A stretch of 64,000 bases of DNA, from contig NC_080670.1 in NCBI RefSeq assembly GCF_030247195.1, positions 97,686,666 through 97,750,665 of the forward strand, in the 5' to 3' direction. Below are positions 1 through 10,203 of the stretch, one piece after another. Under the pieces are notes generated by a model, which saw nothing but the letters and a program-made list of their open reading frames with translations, was not told the origin of the DNA and searched no databases. Within the stretch, counting starts at the first letter, position 1. Each line of letters starts with the position of its first letter. This DNA comes from Topomyia yanbarensis (taxonomy: Eukaryota; Arthropoda; Insecta; Diptera; Culicidae). The position numbers and the translations under genes were made by a program.

Positions 1-2
1 TA

Positions 3-297
3 CCTGGTACTGAAAAAATGAGATTTTTCATATTCGAATTCTATTCCTTTTTTGATGGTTTTATCGGTTACGAGTCTTTGCAACGAGTCAAAGCAACTAT
101 AGTAACCGCATCAAACGAACTCTAATTCCCCGGTGGAAAAATTCAAATGCTTCGAAAATACCCCGATAGCTTTTCAATCAAGCTAAACGCAAACGAGGAA
201 ATAGTAACAGAACTTCCTACACCGGTAGAAGATGGAGATTACTTCGTAAAGGACCCACTCCCACTGACAGATGATATTTGTACTGTTACAAAACTGC
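3..297 (+). pseudogene. Degenerate protease/pol leader of the errantivirus-like element
   Basis: Frame 3 from the window edge reads as a typical errantivirus pol leader, with a phenylalanine-rich stretch, then a segment ending in an acidic GDYFVKDPLPL-type motif. It has a TAA at 123-125, and the reading passes to frame 1 at about 285-300, where the pol ORF continues. One nonsense codon and one frameshift therefore separate the protease side from the RT. The protease active site itself is not in the window. Inference: this copy could not make a normal Gag-Pol product from this locus. The nonsense and frameshift could also be assembly errors, because the ORF downstream is open over 2.8 kb. Confidence 0.6.
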
Positions 298-3096
298 AGT
301 AACGTAGAAGTACGGACTAGTCCCAACCGCGTGGTTTTTGCCGAAATAAATAATTTTGAAATAGTTAAAACCAACGCACCTTCTAAAGACGAGTTACCAC
401 TTAACCCAAAACTACGCGACCAACTCAGACTTGACCACCTAAATTATGAGGAAAAACAGAAACTACCCTCAATCATAACAAAGCACCAAAACGTCTTCTA
501 TCTCGAAGATAATGATCTCACGTTTACAAATGCGATCAAGCACCGTATAGAGACAAATGACGAAATCCCAGTCCACGCTAAAAGCTATCGATACCCCTAC
601 TGCCACAAGCAAGAGGTGCAAAAGCAAATCTCGAAAATGCTTGCGCAAGGAATCATTCGTCCGAGCACGTTACCATGGTGCTCGCCGATTTGGATCGTTT
701 CAAAGAAGCCTGATGCTTCGGGAGAGCAGAAATGGCGCTTAGTAGTAGACTATAGGAAACTTAACGAAAAGATCCCGGCAGACAAATACCCGTTACCTAA
801 TATAACCGAAATATTAGACAAATTGGGCAGATGCCAGTACTTCACGACGTTAGACCTCGCATCGGGTTTCCACCAGATCGAAGTCCACCCAAAAGACGTT
901 CCGAAAACGGCATTTTGCGTCGAACACGGACTATACGAATTTCTTCGTATGCCCTTCGGCCTCAAAAATGCCCCCGCCACCTTCCAGCGCGTAATGGATA
1001 ACGTGCTGAGAGAATTGATTGGCAAATGTTGTCTAGTATACATGGATGACATAATTGTCTTTTCAACATCTCTGCAAGAACATATCGAGAATCTCCACAA
1101 AATTTTCCAAGCTCTTGCGAAAGTAAACCTGAAAATTCAATTAAATAAAAGCGAGTTCCTAAAGAAAGAAGTCGCATTTTTAGGCCACATCGTGACGAAC
1201 GAAGGCGTCATGCCAAACCCAGACAAAATTACAGCAATACAAAACTGGCCAGTTCCTAGAAACCAGAAAGAATTAAAAAGCTTTCTAGGAATACTAGGGT
1301 ATTACAGGCGATTCGTTCGCGATTTCGCCAAAATCACAAAACCACTAACCTCGCAATTGCGTAAGGGCGAATCAGTAGAACACACACAATTATTCCTAAA
1401 AACATTCGAAGCGTGCAAAAACCTCCTAACCTATAGCGACATCCTGCAATATCCTGATTTTGAGAAGCCATTCGTACTAACCACCGATGCAAGTAACTTT
1501 GCTCTAGGAGCAGTGCTTTCCCAAGGCCCCATTGGGAAGGATAAGCCTGTTGCTTTCGCATCTAGGACCCTGACAAAATCAGAAGAAGGATACTCCGCGA
1601 TAGAAAAAGAGTTGTTGGCTATCGTTTGGGCAACTCAATACTTCAGACCATACTTATTTGGAAGGAAATTTACCCTCTATACAGACCATCAACCTTTAAC
1701 GTATGCATTAAATCTGAAAACACCCAATTCAAAGCTCGTCAAATGGCGCCTCCAACTGACTGAATATGACTTCGACATAAAGCATCGCCCCGGCAAACAG
1801 AATGTCGTCGCTGATGCGCTGTCGAGAATCCAACCAGAGATTAACGCAAATGAAGATAGTTCAGATGGCGACACCGTCCACTCGGCAGGCACCGATGATT
1901 CGGAATTTATCCCGTGCACGGAGTTACCGTTGAACGTCTTCCATAACCAGATAATACTAAAAGTAGGAAAACGTAACTCCGAAGAATTCGAAGAAGTTTT
2001 TCCTAGAATGTACAGGAGAACAATAACGAAACCAATATTTGGAGTCCCAGCCGTAATCCGCATTTTCCGCGAATTTATGAACCCTGGCAAGGTAAATTGT
2101 ATTTATTGTCCCGAGCGCCTTATCCCAACTCTACAAGTAGTCTATAAAAACTACTTCAGCAGATGCAAAACCTTCAAAGTAAGAATCACCCAAACAATCT
2201 TAATTGATTTGAAAACTGCCGAAGACCAAGATCACATTATAGAAGAAACACATGAAGTATCCCACAGAGGAATTCGAGAGAACAAAGCAGAAATCGCAAG
2301 ACGCTTTTTCTTTCCTAAAATGAAAATGAAGATAAGAAAATTTGTGATCATGTGCGAGGCATGCAATAAAAATAAATATGAACGAAAACCTTACAAAGTC
2401 AAGCTTGGCGAAACGCCAATACCAAAACAACCACTCGACATAATTCATATGGATATCTACATAGCGCAACCAAACTTGTTCTTGTCAGTAGTAGACAAAC
2501 TGTCCAGATTTGCTACACTGATCTCCATTAAATCCAGATCCATTCCTGACGCTAGAAAAGCCATCTTAAAATACATCAGTACATTTGGGAAACCAAAACT
2601 CATTGTTTCGGATAACGAACCTGCTTTCAAATCCATTGAAATCAGAGGTATACTACCCGATCTCCAAATTGAACAATACTTTACGCCATCCAACCACAGT
2701 CAAACTAACGGAATTGTCGAGAGGTTCCATTCAACCCTTAGCGAAATATTTAGATCTAACCGACACAAATTCGAAACCCTTCCTAATAAAGAAATATTCC
2801 TAATATCATGCACACTATATAACAATAGCATACACACGGCAACAAATCTTAAACCCCGTGAAGTGTTCTATGGCATCAAAGACGGACAAGAAAGACCTTT
2901 GGACATCAATGCTCTAATAGAATTAAGAGACAAATTATACGATAAAACGACGCTCAAACTAGCCAAGGTTCAGAAACAGCAAAACGAATACCAAAATGCG
3001 AAGAGGGAAGAACCACCATTCCTGGAGGCTAACGACGGATCCAAGGGATCAAAACAAAACAAAAAGACCAGTTCAAACCCGTTCGAGTCTCTGTAA
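271..3096 (+). CDS. pol: Pol polyprotein: reverse transcriptase, RNase H, integrase
   Basis: A 941-residue open frame. It would copy element RNA into DNA and integrate it. The RT domain covers about residues 80-330, with LDLASGFHQI near residue 198, FGLKNAPATFQR, and the catalytic YMDD at residues 257-260. RNase H follows at about 395-520, with TTDASNFALGAVL and HRPGKQNVVADALSR. The integrase has an H..H..C..C zinc module (HRG ... CEACNK) near 690, then core acidic residues in HMDIY, VSDNEPAF and NGIVERFH, giving a D,D(35)E-type core. All catalytic motifs look intact. The ATG at 271 is only the first in frame: the true N-terminus comes from the upstream frame, so the first about 10 residues are probably artefactual. 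Env follows after 181 bp. Confidence 0.9.
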   Translation: MIFVLLQNCSNVEVRTSPNRVVFAEINNFEIVKTNAPSKDELPLNPKLRDQLRLDHLNYEEKQKLPSIITKHQNVFYLEDNDLTFTNAIKHRIETNDEIPVHAKSYRYPYCHKQEVQKQISKMLAQGIIRPSTLPWCSPIWIVSKKPDASGEQKWRLVVDYRKLNEKIPADKYPLPNITEILDKLGRCQYFTTLDLASGFHQIEVHPKDVPKTAFCVEHGLYEFLRMPFGLKNAPATFQRVMDNVLRELIGKCCLVYMDDIIVFSTSLQEHIENLHKIFQALAKVNLKIQLNKSEFLKKEVAFLGHIVTNEGVMPNPDKITAIQNWPVPRNQKELKSFLGILGYYRRFVRDFAKITKPLTSQLRKGESVEHTQLFLKTFEACKNLLTYSDILQYPDFEKPFVLTTDASNFALGAVLSQGPIGKDKPVAFASRTLTKSEEGYSAIEKELLAIVWATQYFRPYLFGRKFTLYTDHQPLTYALNLKTPNSKLVKWRLQLTEYDFDIKHRPGKQNVVADALSRIQPEINANEDSSDGDTVHSAGTDDSEFIPCTELPLNVFHNQIILKVGKRNSEEFEEVFPRMYRRTITKPIFGVPAVIRIFREFMNPGKVNCIYCPERLIPTLQVVYKNYFSRCKTFKVRITQTILIDLKTAEDQDHIIEETHEVSHRGIRENKAEIARRFFFPKMKMKIRKFVIMCEACNKNKYERKPYKVKLGETPIPKQPLDIIHMDIYIAQPNLFLSVVDKLSRFATLISIKSRSIPDARKAILKYISTFGKPKLIVSDNEPAFKSIEIRGILPDLQIEQYFTPSNHSQTNGIVERFHSTLSEIFRSNRHKFETLPNKEIFLISCTLYNNSIHTATNLKPREVFYGIKDGQERPLDINALIELRDKLYDKTTLKLAKVQKQQNEYQNAKREEPPFLEANDGSKGSKQNKKTSSNPFESL

Positions 3097-3239
3097 ACAA
3101 GAATCAGACCTACAAGGACGACAGAGAACGCAAATTACATAAGACTAGACTACGCAGAATCCGTAAATAATCTTAGTCGACTAATGCATTCTCTTTCCTC
3201 CACAGGTACCTAAACCAGCTGACCGCACCATTCCAAAAA

Positions 3240-3277
3240 TAATATACAATTCGCTAACATATCTATTTTCGTTACAG
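3240..3277 (+). promoter_or_regulatory. Putative 3' splice acceptor for env mRNA
   Basis: A pyrimidine-rich run ending tttcgttacag lies directly before the env ATG at 3278. In errantiviruses env is translated from a spliced subgenomic RNA, so an acceptor at this place is expected. The donor would be upstream of the window. Sequence match only. Confidence 0.5.
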
Positions 3278-5020
3278 ATGAAGATCCACGCCATAATAAT
3301 GACAACTTTATACCTCCTCCCTAACCTGCTCTACGCCTTCCATTCCATCCAAATTACAAACTTACACCTCAAACCAGGTCTCTTAACCCTCCAAGACGGT
3401 TATAGTTTCTTGCAAATAGGCCAACATAAGCTTTTCCACATAATTGAATTAGAAAGATACACGCCTATTTTCGAGAAACTCCTAACCAGTATCAAAGAGA
3501 TCGAAACACTAGGTAACTTCACGGAGATGACAGGCCTTCTCAAAGTCAAACTTCACAACACTCACAAAATTCTAAAAGAAATGCTCCCGAAAAGATCAAA
3601 AAGAGGATTAGCTAATTTTATAGGAGCTGGTATCAAACAAATCACAGGAAATCTCGATAACTCGAAAATATCGCAGGATCTCCATGATTTACAAAGTAGC
3701 AATACATTATTAGTTAAAGAAAATAATCAACAAATTAAAATTAATACGCAACTGCAAGATAGAGTAAATCTGATACTAAATCACCTTAAAAGCCAACAAG
3801 AACAAATAACTAAAAATCTCATGGTAGCCAGAAACGAAATCGACACTAGAAGAATCTTTTCATTAGTCAGACAAATTTTCAATGTGAATTTTAATCTTGA
3901 TCTTTTAACACAACACCTACAAGAAATATTTGAAGCCGTAAAACTGGCAAAACTAAAAATAATTTCAAAGCACATTCTGTCATCTGAGGAGCTATATTTC
4001 GTCACCGAAAAATTTAAAGAAGGAGGAATAGTGTTTAGTAGCACAGATGAGGTTTACGACTTCTTAGAATTGTCAGCCTTTCACAACGGAACCAAGCTCA
4101 TTTTCATCGTTTCAATACCTGTAGTCGAACATGCAATTTATAATTACTTTCTTTTAGAACCAATACCCGTAGGGAACAAGATACTAAAGCTACCAGCGCA
4201 AATTGCCATCCACATCGAAGCAGCAACATATTTCATCATTCACAAGTGCCAACGAGTACAGAGAAACCATTTATGCACCCCGAACAATCTAGTAAACTTC
4301 ACGAGTGACCCATGCTTTTCTAAACTGTTGGAAGGAACATCTGGAAATTGCACCTTTTCAAAATACACAAAGCCAACTGAAATCGTCCAACTCACGAATA
4401 ACCATATTTTGCTCAAGCAAGTTAATTTCGTCAAAGTAGAATCATTCTGTGGTTTGAACAATAGAAGTCTATCGGGCACGTTTCTGATCGAATTTCATAA
4501 TTGTTCTATAAGTCTAAATAGCTCACAGTACAACAATGTCGAACTAATTAGAATAGAACCAATGGTCGTTCTGCCTTTCGATGGACTTGTCATACACGAG
4601 AAACATCTTGAGACAACCTTGAACTTACAAAAAATCCATATAGTCAACCGGAAAATGATCAATGATCTCACCTATACGAATAACTCAAAGACAGGCGCAT
4701 CAATTACCATGTCCACCTTAAGCATTGTTGCAATAGCTATCGCGTTGTTCCTTATTCTACGGAAAAGGACACGCAGCATTCACCAAACAATTAAAATTCA
4801 GACAGAGACAGCCACAGAACATAACACCCCAACCAAGGATAATAAGTTAGAGCAAGGAATGAATCGGGACGATTCAATTCGTAAGGAAGGACGAGTTAAA
4901 GTCGAAACTTTCCAGCTACCGTTTAGAACCAAAACGCTGGCACCAACAACAACAACAGGTACACCAACGACAACCATAGCCTCCATTGCATCAGCAGTCT
5001 TCCCCAAGCCTAGACTGTAG
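3278..5020 (+). CDS. env: Envelope-like glycoprotein of the errantivirus-like element
   Basis: A 580-residue open frame with the layout of an errantivirus envelope protein (family related to baculovirus F proteins). A hydrophobic N-terminal signal covers about residues 5-22. A furin-type RSKR site at residues 106-109 is followed at once by a glycine/alanine-rich hydrophobic segment resembling a fusion peptide. There are several N-glycosylation sequons (for example NFT, NGT, NCT, NNS). A single transmembrane segment at about residues 476-494 is followed by a basic, threonine-rich tail of about 85 residues. The ORF has no stop or frameshift, in contrast to the pol leader upstream. Known for the family: a role in membrane fusion and, for gypsy, infectivity. 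For this copy that is inference only. Confidence 0.85.
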   Translation: MKIHAIIMTTLYLLPNLLYAFHSIQITNLHLKPGLLTLQDGYSFLQIGQHKLFHIIELERYTPIFEKLLTSIKEIETLGNFTEMTGLLKVKLHNTHKILKEMLPKRSKRGLANFIGAGIKQITGNLDNSKISQDLHDLQSSNTLLVKENNQQIKINTQLQDRVNLILNHLKSQQEQITKNLMVARNEIDTRRIFSLVRQIFNVNFNLDLLTQHLQEIFEAVKLAKLKIISKHILSSEELYFVTEKFKEGGIVFSSTDEVYDFLELSAFHNGTKLIFIVSIPVVEHAIYNYFLLEPIPVGNKILKLPAQIAIHIEAATYFIIHKCQRVQRNHLCTPNNLVNFTSDPCFSKLLEGTSGNCTFSKYTKPTEIVQLTNNHILLKQVNFVKVESFCGLNNRSLSGTFLIEFHNCSISLNSSQYNNVELIRIEPMVVLPFDGLVIHEKHLETTLNLQKIHIVNRKMINDLTYTNNSKTGASITMSTLSIVAIAIALFLILRKRTRSIHQTIKIQTETATEHNTPTKDNKLEQGMNRDDSIRKEGRVKVETFQLPFRTKTLAPTTTTGTPTTTIASIASAVFPKPRL

Positions 5021-5254
5021 CGTCAGCACACAGGTATCCGGTCAGCGACAGGAGTCACCAGCCGGCATGTGGAGACCAGCTTATGTGCGCAAGGTAGCTT
5101 AGGTCAGCAATCAGGAGCTAGCGTTCGAGTTAAGCAATAAATCAAATAGAATTCATTCTGTTGCTCATCGTAGTCGAATCAAGTCGTATTTTTTAAAAAC
5201 ACCATTTCGAAAGACGCGTCGCCATTTTGTTTCGCGTGATTTTCGAGGGAAGGT

Positions 5255-5440
5255 TCCACAATCCTGTGAGCGGAGTAAATTTTCCACAACGTGTGTGATC
5301 TGAGAGTTGTGATCCGAGAGCGAGACCGGACATGACATAAGAAAAGTCTCCACAATCTTATGAGTTGAGAGCGGAGTAAATTCTCCATAATGTGTGTGAT
5401 ATAAGAGTTGTGTGACCCTAGAGCGAAACTTGAGACAGAC
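5255..5440 (+). repeat. Imperfect tandem duplication, two units of about 94 bp
   Basis: Two adjacent units share tccacaatc, gcggagtaaatt, gtgtgtgat and agagttgtg in the same order, starting at 5255 and 5349. They lie directly before the gag ORF of the second gypsy element, in the place of an LTR end or 5' leader. Confidence 0.7.
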
Positions 5441-6253
5441 ATGTCTACACCTACGAGAAGCCAATTGCAAAAGTTGCCGATAGACGAGATCCGTAGACTG
5501 TGTGCGGCAAAAAACTTGACAACAAGTGGAAAGAAGCATAACCTGATCGGGCTGCTTCAACGTGAGATCAACGAGAGTATTGAAGAAAATTTGTCTGATA
5601 ATGAAACCATAATCACATCGACGCCGAAAAAGAATAAGAGTGAGGAAGAAAATACGCGAGGTCCGCAGTTCACATTCCGCGATATCGGTGATTCCCTTGA
5701 TAAGCTGTTTGTGTATAGTTTATCTGGCCTTACCGATTGGTCCACATTGAAAGAGGCGCTGAAAAATGAGTTCGAAGATAAAGTGACAAGTGCTGAGATA
5801 CACGAGCAACTGCGCGATCGCAAAAAGACGAAAGAAGAATCTTTTTTGTAGTATATCTATCACATGCAAAATATTGCAAAGCGTGGCAACATTGAAGAGG
5901 AAGCGCTATGTGAATACGTTATTCGTGGTGTGAGTGATGAGCCGGTGAACAAAGTTTGCCTGTATGGAGCAAAAACCTTACCTGAGCTAAAAGAGCGAGT
6001 TAAACAATATGAGAAAATGAAAAGCCAAACGCGCGATAGAGCGGTGAAATACACTAAAGTTGAGAAAGACAAGGACAAAGCGAAAAAGAGCTTTAAATAT
6101 GAAAGCAAACCAGAAGTTGGAGATACTACCACCGGTGAAGTTCGGTGCTATAACTGTGGCAAACGTGGACATTACGCAAACGATTGTGACATGAAATCGC
6201 ACGGCCCGAAGTGTTTTATATGTAGCGAGTTCGGCCACCGAGCCAAAGACTAA
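5408..6253 (+). pseudogene. gag: Gag of second gypsy element, one nonsense codon
   Basis: A single reading frame of about 282 codons, broken by one TAG at 5849-5851. The likely start is the ATG at 5441. The N-terminus (LQKLPIDEIRRLCAAKNL) resembles a SAP-type helical module. A capsid-like middle follows, with a charged lysine-rich linker, then CCHC knuckles: CYNCGKRGHYANDC is complete, and the second, CFICSEFGHRAKD, ends at the stop before its last cysteine. The protease frame is +1 relative to gag and overlaps this end, so the last cysteine may lie in the shifted frame or have been lost. Gag would package element RNA. No function is expected from this copy. Confidence 0.8.
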
Positions 6254-6890
6254 AAAAGAGAAAGAACCCGAAGTAAACACAATCGAGGAAGAAAAGATGC
6301 CTGTAATCGATGTTGAAGCAAATGGCGTTGTGCTTCGTACATTATTCGACATGGGAAGCCGATACAACTTGATTTGTGAGAGTGTGCTTAGCAAAATTGG
6401 AGAGCCACGAGTCAGCAGTGCGCGGATGATTTTTACCGGATTCGGAGCGACGAAAACGCGAGCGCGCGGTACAATCGAGATCGATGTTTGTGTTGGTGAC
6501 GACGATTATGCGAATGTGTCGTTTTACGTTGTGCCTGTGGGGTGTATGAAATACGATGCGATTTTGGGCATGGACGCGATGAATTATGTGGATGCGGAAA
6601 TAAGCAAATGTGGCGTACGAATAAAGACGAAGAGTAGTGAAACTAAATCGGATGAAGAAAATGAAATGATGATGATTTTAAGCGAAAGTGCCAATGACGG
6701 CGATGTGTTTTATGTTGCACCGGCGTATGCTGTCGAAATCAAAGCGATTGTTTTAAACTATGTACCGAAAAGCAATGTGAAAAGTCGCGTGGAAACGCGT
6801 ATTATTATAAATGATGATACTCCAGTGCATATCAGACCCCATTCGGATTATGCCTCAGTCCGGCGAGTTTCAATCGATTTTTTGCTGATG
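6249..6890 (+). pseudogene. Aspartic protease and RT N-terminus, truncated
   Basis: The frame, open from just after the gag stop (first ATG 6297, end 6905), encodes a retropepsin-like domain. The active-site triad that is normally D-T/S-G-S reads FDMGS, with methionine in place of the threonine or serine. The flap-side signature is YDAILGMDAM. After a linker it enters the RT at IRPHSDYAS and then breaks off. The sequence joins at about 6850-6890 to a part of the RT near its catalytic centre, which lies in another frame. Most of the fingers and palm N-terminal to the catalytic loop are therefore deleted. The gag-to-protease shift is +1, which could be a programmed frameshift in the active ancestor or decay. 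Confidence 0.7.
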
Positions 6891-9034
6891 TGTTTCGCGA
6901 GTTGATAAAGAGTGGACGCCTTGTGATCTATGTGGACGATTTGATTATCCCATCGGAAACCGAAGAGGAAAACATTGAAACCCTGAAGGAAGTGTTAAAA
7001 GTGGCTGCTGAACATGGAGTGCAATTTAACTGGCAGATATCTCAATTTCTGAAAAGAGAAGTCGAATATGTCGGATATGTGACCAGTGAAGGATGTTATA
7101 AGATTTCCCCCGCGAAAATCCAGGCTGTGAAAAGTTTCCGTGAGCCGCGTAATGAGAAAGAAGTTCAGCGCTTTATAGGTCTTACGAGCTATTTTCGGAA
7201 GTTCATACCAGCTTATGCATTAATTGCAAAACCGTTAACGTCACTGCTGAAATAGGATGTTAAATTCGAGTTTGGAGAGATTCAGATGCGTAGTTTCGAG
7301 CAGCTGAAAGAGTGTTTGGTGTCGGACCCAGTGTTAAAGATTTATTGTCCTGGTGCCGAAACAGAGTTGCACACTGATGCATCCAAAGAAGGTTACGGCG
7401 CTGTGCTTCTACAGAAAAATGATGATGAGAAGTTTCATCCTATTTCGTACATGAGTCAACAAACGAGTAGTGCGGAAAAAAACTATAGTGCGTATCATCT
7501 GGAAGTATTGGCAATTGCGCGCGCTGTTGTGAAATTTAGAGTTTATTTACTTGGCGTGCCGTTCAAAATTGTAACGGACTGTGCCGCACTTCAACACACG
7601 TTAAAAGGGAAGCAGTTGTGTCCACGAGTAGCGAGATGGGCTCTTCTACTGGAAGAATACACTTATACAGTCGAGCACCGCCCAGGCAGCTGGATGCAGC
7701 ATGTTGACGCGTTGAGTCGAGCGCCTGTAATGTTGGCTGCAAGTGACCCACTTGTGGAAATGATAAAAAATGCGCAAAACCGTGACGAAAAGACACGAGT
7801 TATTTCCGAACTGCTGAAGACGCAATCTTTTGAGGATTATATTGTGAGTGGCGAGGTATTAATGAAGGTGGTTGATGGACGCGAAGTGATTGTCGTGCCA
7901 GCAGAGCTGCAGAGCGAAGTTATTAGACGAGCACATGATAATGGACATTTCGGTGTGCGAAAGCTGGAAGAAATGATAAAACGAGACTACTACGTACCTC
8001 AGTTAACTGCGAAGATTAAAAGACAAATTGAATGCTGTGTGAAATGTATCTTGGCGGAACGGAAGAGAGGAAAGATCGACGGGTTGCTAACACCGATTCC
8101 GAAAGGTGAAGTTCTGTTTGACACGTATCACGTTGACCATGTTGGGCCAATGGATGCTACCGAGAAGCTATATAAGTATCTGTTCGTGGTGGTAGATGCT
8201 TTTACAAAATATGTGTGGATTTACCCAACTAAGACGACAAATACTCAGGAGGTTGTTCAGAGGCTGATGCAATAAAGTTAAGTCTTCGGGAACCCGAAGC
8301 GGATCGTTAGTGACAAAGGAGCTGCATTTACATCGAACGATTTTAAAGAATACTGTACGGAACAGCACATTGAGCACGTGGAGATTACGACTGGAGTTCC
8401 GAGAGGCAGCGGCCAGGTCGAGCGGGTAAACCAGGTTATAGTTACAATTTTAACAAAGCTGAGTGTAAACGATACGACAAAATGGTACAAACACGTCGGA
8501 AGCATCCAACGTTGGATTGACGGAGGCGTGCATCAGAGTACAAGTGTGAGTCCGTTCGAGGCAATGTTTGGGGTGCAAATGCGTCACGAAGGCGATATTC
8601 GTCTATGTGAGATGCTAGAAGAAATCAGGCTTGCGCAGCTCGACGAGCAACGGAATGATATATGAAGAAAAGCAAAAGCAGCGATCGAGCAGGCGCAAAA
8701 GGAGCAGCGACACTCGTACAATCTACGTGCGAAAGTCGCTCGGAGCTACCGTGAAGGTGATGTTGTAGTTATCAAACGAACGCAGTTTGGTCCTGGAAAA
8801 AAGTGTGCGGCCGAGTATCTGGGACCGTACAAGGTTAGCACCGTGAAGCTGAATAACAGGTATGAAGTTGAGAAGATAAGTGGAGAGGGACCTAGAAAGA
8901 CGACCAGTGGGGGTTTGGAGTTCAGAACCCTTGCAGGATGCCCGAGATGTAAGAATCGGCAACACGGGCGAAGAGGTTTAGTGCTTACGAAGACGCCTGA
9001 ACGATCGGTCATTGTTCTGTGTGGCCGCGATTAA
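6886..9034 (+). pseudogene. pol: Pol remnant: RT C-terminal half, RNase H, integrase
   Basis: One frame (frame 2) runs throughout and is interrupted by nonsense codons only: TAG at 7253, TAA at 8273 and again two codons later, and TGA at 8663. It retains YVDD of the RT catalytic site and a connection domain. RNase H is marked by HTDASKEGYGAVLL and HRPGSWMQHVDALSRA. The integrase has H..H..C..C (HDNGHFGVRK ... CCVKC) and core acidic residues in YHVDHVGPMD, VSDKGAAFTS and GSGQVERVNQ. A basic C-terminal tail follows. There is no obvious chromodomain. The absence of frameshifts over 2.1 kb suggests decay mainly by point mutation after one large deletion at about 6850-6890. Confidence 0.8.
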
Positions 9035-9088
9035 ATACATACTTGCATTGTATCCTACTATTTTGAATAATAAAACCTAATTGAATTT

Positions 9089-9326
<238 letters not shown>

Positions 9327-9364
9327 GTCTTGTAAAAAATATATAACTTAGATTTTTTATATGT

Positions 9365-10130
9365 ATGTATAGTTTTTGCTTTTATAGTAAAAATACCAAT
9401 ATTTTAAGTTCATTTATGATTCCCAAAAGCTCGTGTGGAAGCCTAAGAATCTAATCTCTGGTTCAATAATTTTAGCTAGAGTATTAATAAATCTAGGAGA
9501 ATATGGTTTATTTCGAATACTTGCTTTGTTACAAATTGTAGGAATAAAATTTAATTTTGCGTGAATTTGAATTAGATTGATTGGAGTAGTTTAGTAAGTT
9601 TGATTTGTTTATTACAAATTGATTTAAAAGCTTTAATTACTTATTGCTCATATAGTAATTGTTTTAAGTGGATTATTAACAATAAGATATTGAGGATTAA
9701 ATGGAGCATATAGAATAATAATTGCTCATAGTTTATGTTTTTGTAGGCTTTTCTGTATAGCTAATATTAGATATGAACGAATAAAAAGATGAAGGTTATT
9801 AATTAATAAAGGTATAATAAATTTTATACCAAGATTATCATTATGATGATTTTATTACGTTCAAGAAATATAGCAGCTCATCCAACTTTTAATTTATTAG
9901 TTGAAATTTCTTTAATAAATAGAATTATTAGATGATCTTGATTAACAATGATTAGTTCAATATTTTTATCATTTTTAGAGCAGCTTAAACATTATATTTA
10001 TTTGTTTATAGACAACATGGAAAATTCTATAATTTCATTTTTTCAACAGGATTAATCCGAGAATATGCATTATTAATATTACATTGACTACCTTTAAATT
10101 TATTAATTATGAAGAGATTTTTTTATATAA
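9365..10130 (+). pseudogene. ND4: ND4 pseudogene (mitochondrial origin)
   Basis: The C-terminal half of NADH dehydrogenase subunit 4, a membrane subunit of respiratory complex I in its native place. The 5' part is missing. A short insertion near 9440-9455 disrupts the segment after the conserved K-A-H/R-V-E-A, and several single-base changes break the frame. The end, rich in leucine and lysine and closing with a terminal stop near 10130, is followed by the tRNA-His-like segment, exactly as in insect mitochondria. Confidence 0.75.
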
Positions 10131-10138
10131 TGACTTTA

Positions 10139-10203
10139 ATTTAAATAGTTGAATAAAAAAAATTGATTTGTGGTGTCAAAGATATGATATTTCATTTTAG
10201 ATC
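10139..10203 (+). pseudogene. trnH: Mitochondrial tRNA-His pseudogene
   Basis: About 65 bp starting atttaaatag and ending ttttagat, with the central string ttgtggt that places a GTG anticodon in the loop. Its place between ND4 and ND5 fits tRNA-His. The acceptor ends can still pair partly. It is not expected to be expressed in the nucleus. Confidence 0.6.

Larger units (their letters stand above)
1..5160 (+). mobile_element. Errantivirus-like Ty3/gypsy element, 3' part
   Basis: The stretch holds, in order, the end of a degenerate pol leader, an RT/RNase H/integrase ORF, a splice acceptor and an envelope-like ORF. That order, with an env ORF after pol, is diagnostic of insect errantiviruses (gypsy, 17.6 and ZAM group). 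Gag and the 5' LTR lie off the left edge. After env there are about 140 bp of non-coding sequence with AATAAA at 5136-5141 that should be 3' LTR, but I cannot define its ends and it looks short. The next element begins almost at once, so the 3' LTR is probably truncated. The right boundary is approximate. Confidence 0.85.
5165..9080 (+). mobile_element. Second Ty3/gypsy-class LTR element, dead copy
   Basis: Gag with zinc knuckles, an aspartic protease, a remnant RT, RNase H and integrase follow in the gypsy order on the plus strand. The element differs in sequence and in gene set (no env) from the one at 1-5160. Its 5' leader begins about where the other element ends. Downstream of pol an AATAAA lies at about 9068, followed by a (CA)n(TA)n array, so the 3' LTR seems truncated. 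I could not match an LTR pair. Confidence 0.8.

Noticed and set aside
183..374. Short minus-strand ORFs overlapping pol and env (183, 750, 962, 1334, 1689, 2200, 2457, 3781, 4240, 4798)
   Set aside because: Shadow frames of the plus-strand retroelement genes, with no domain of their own.
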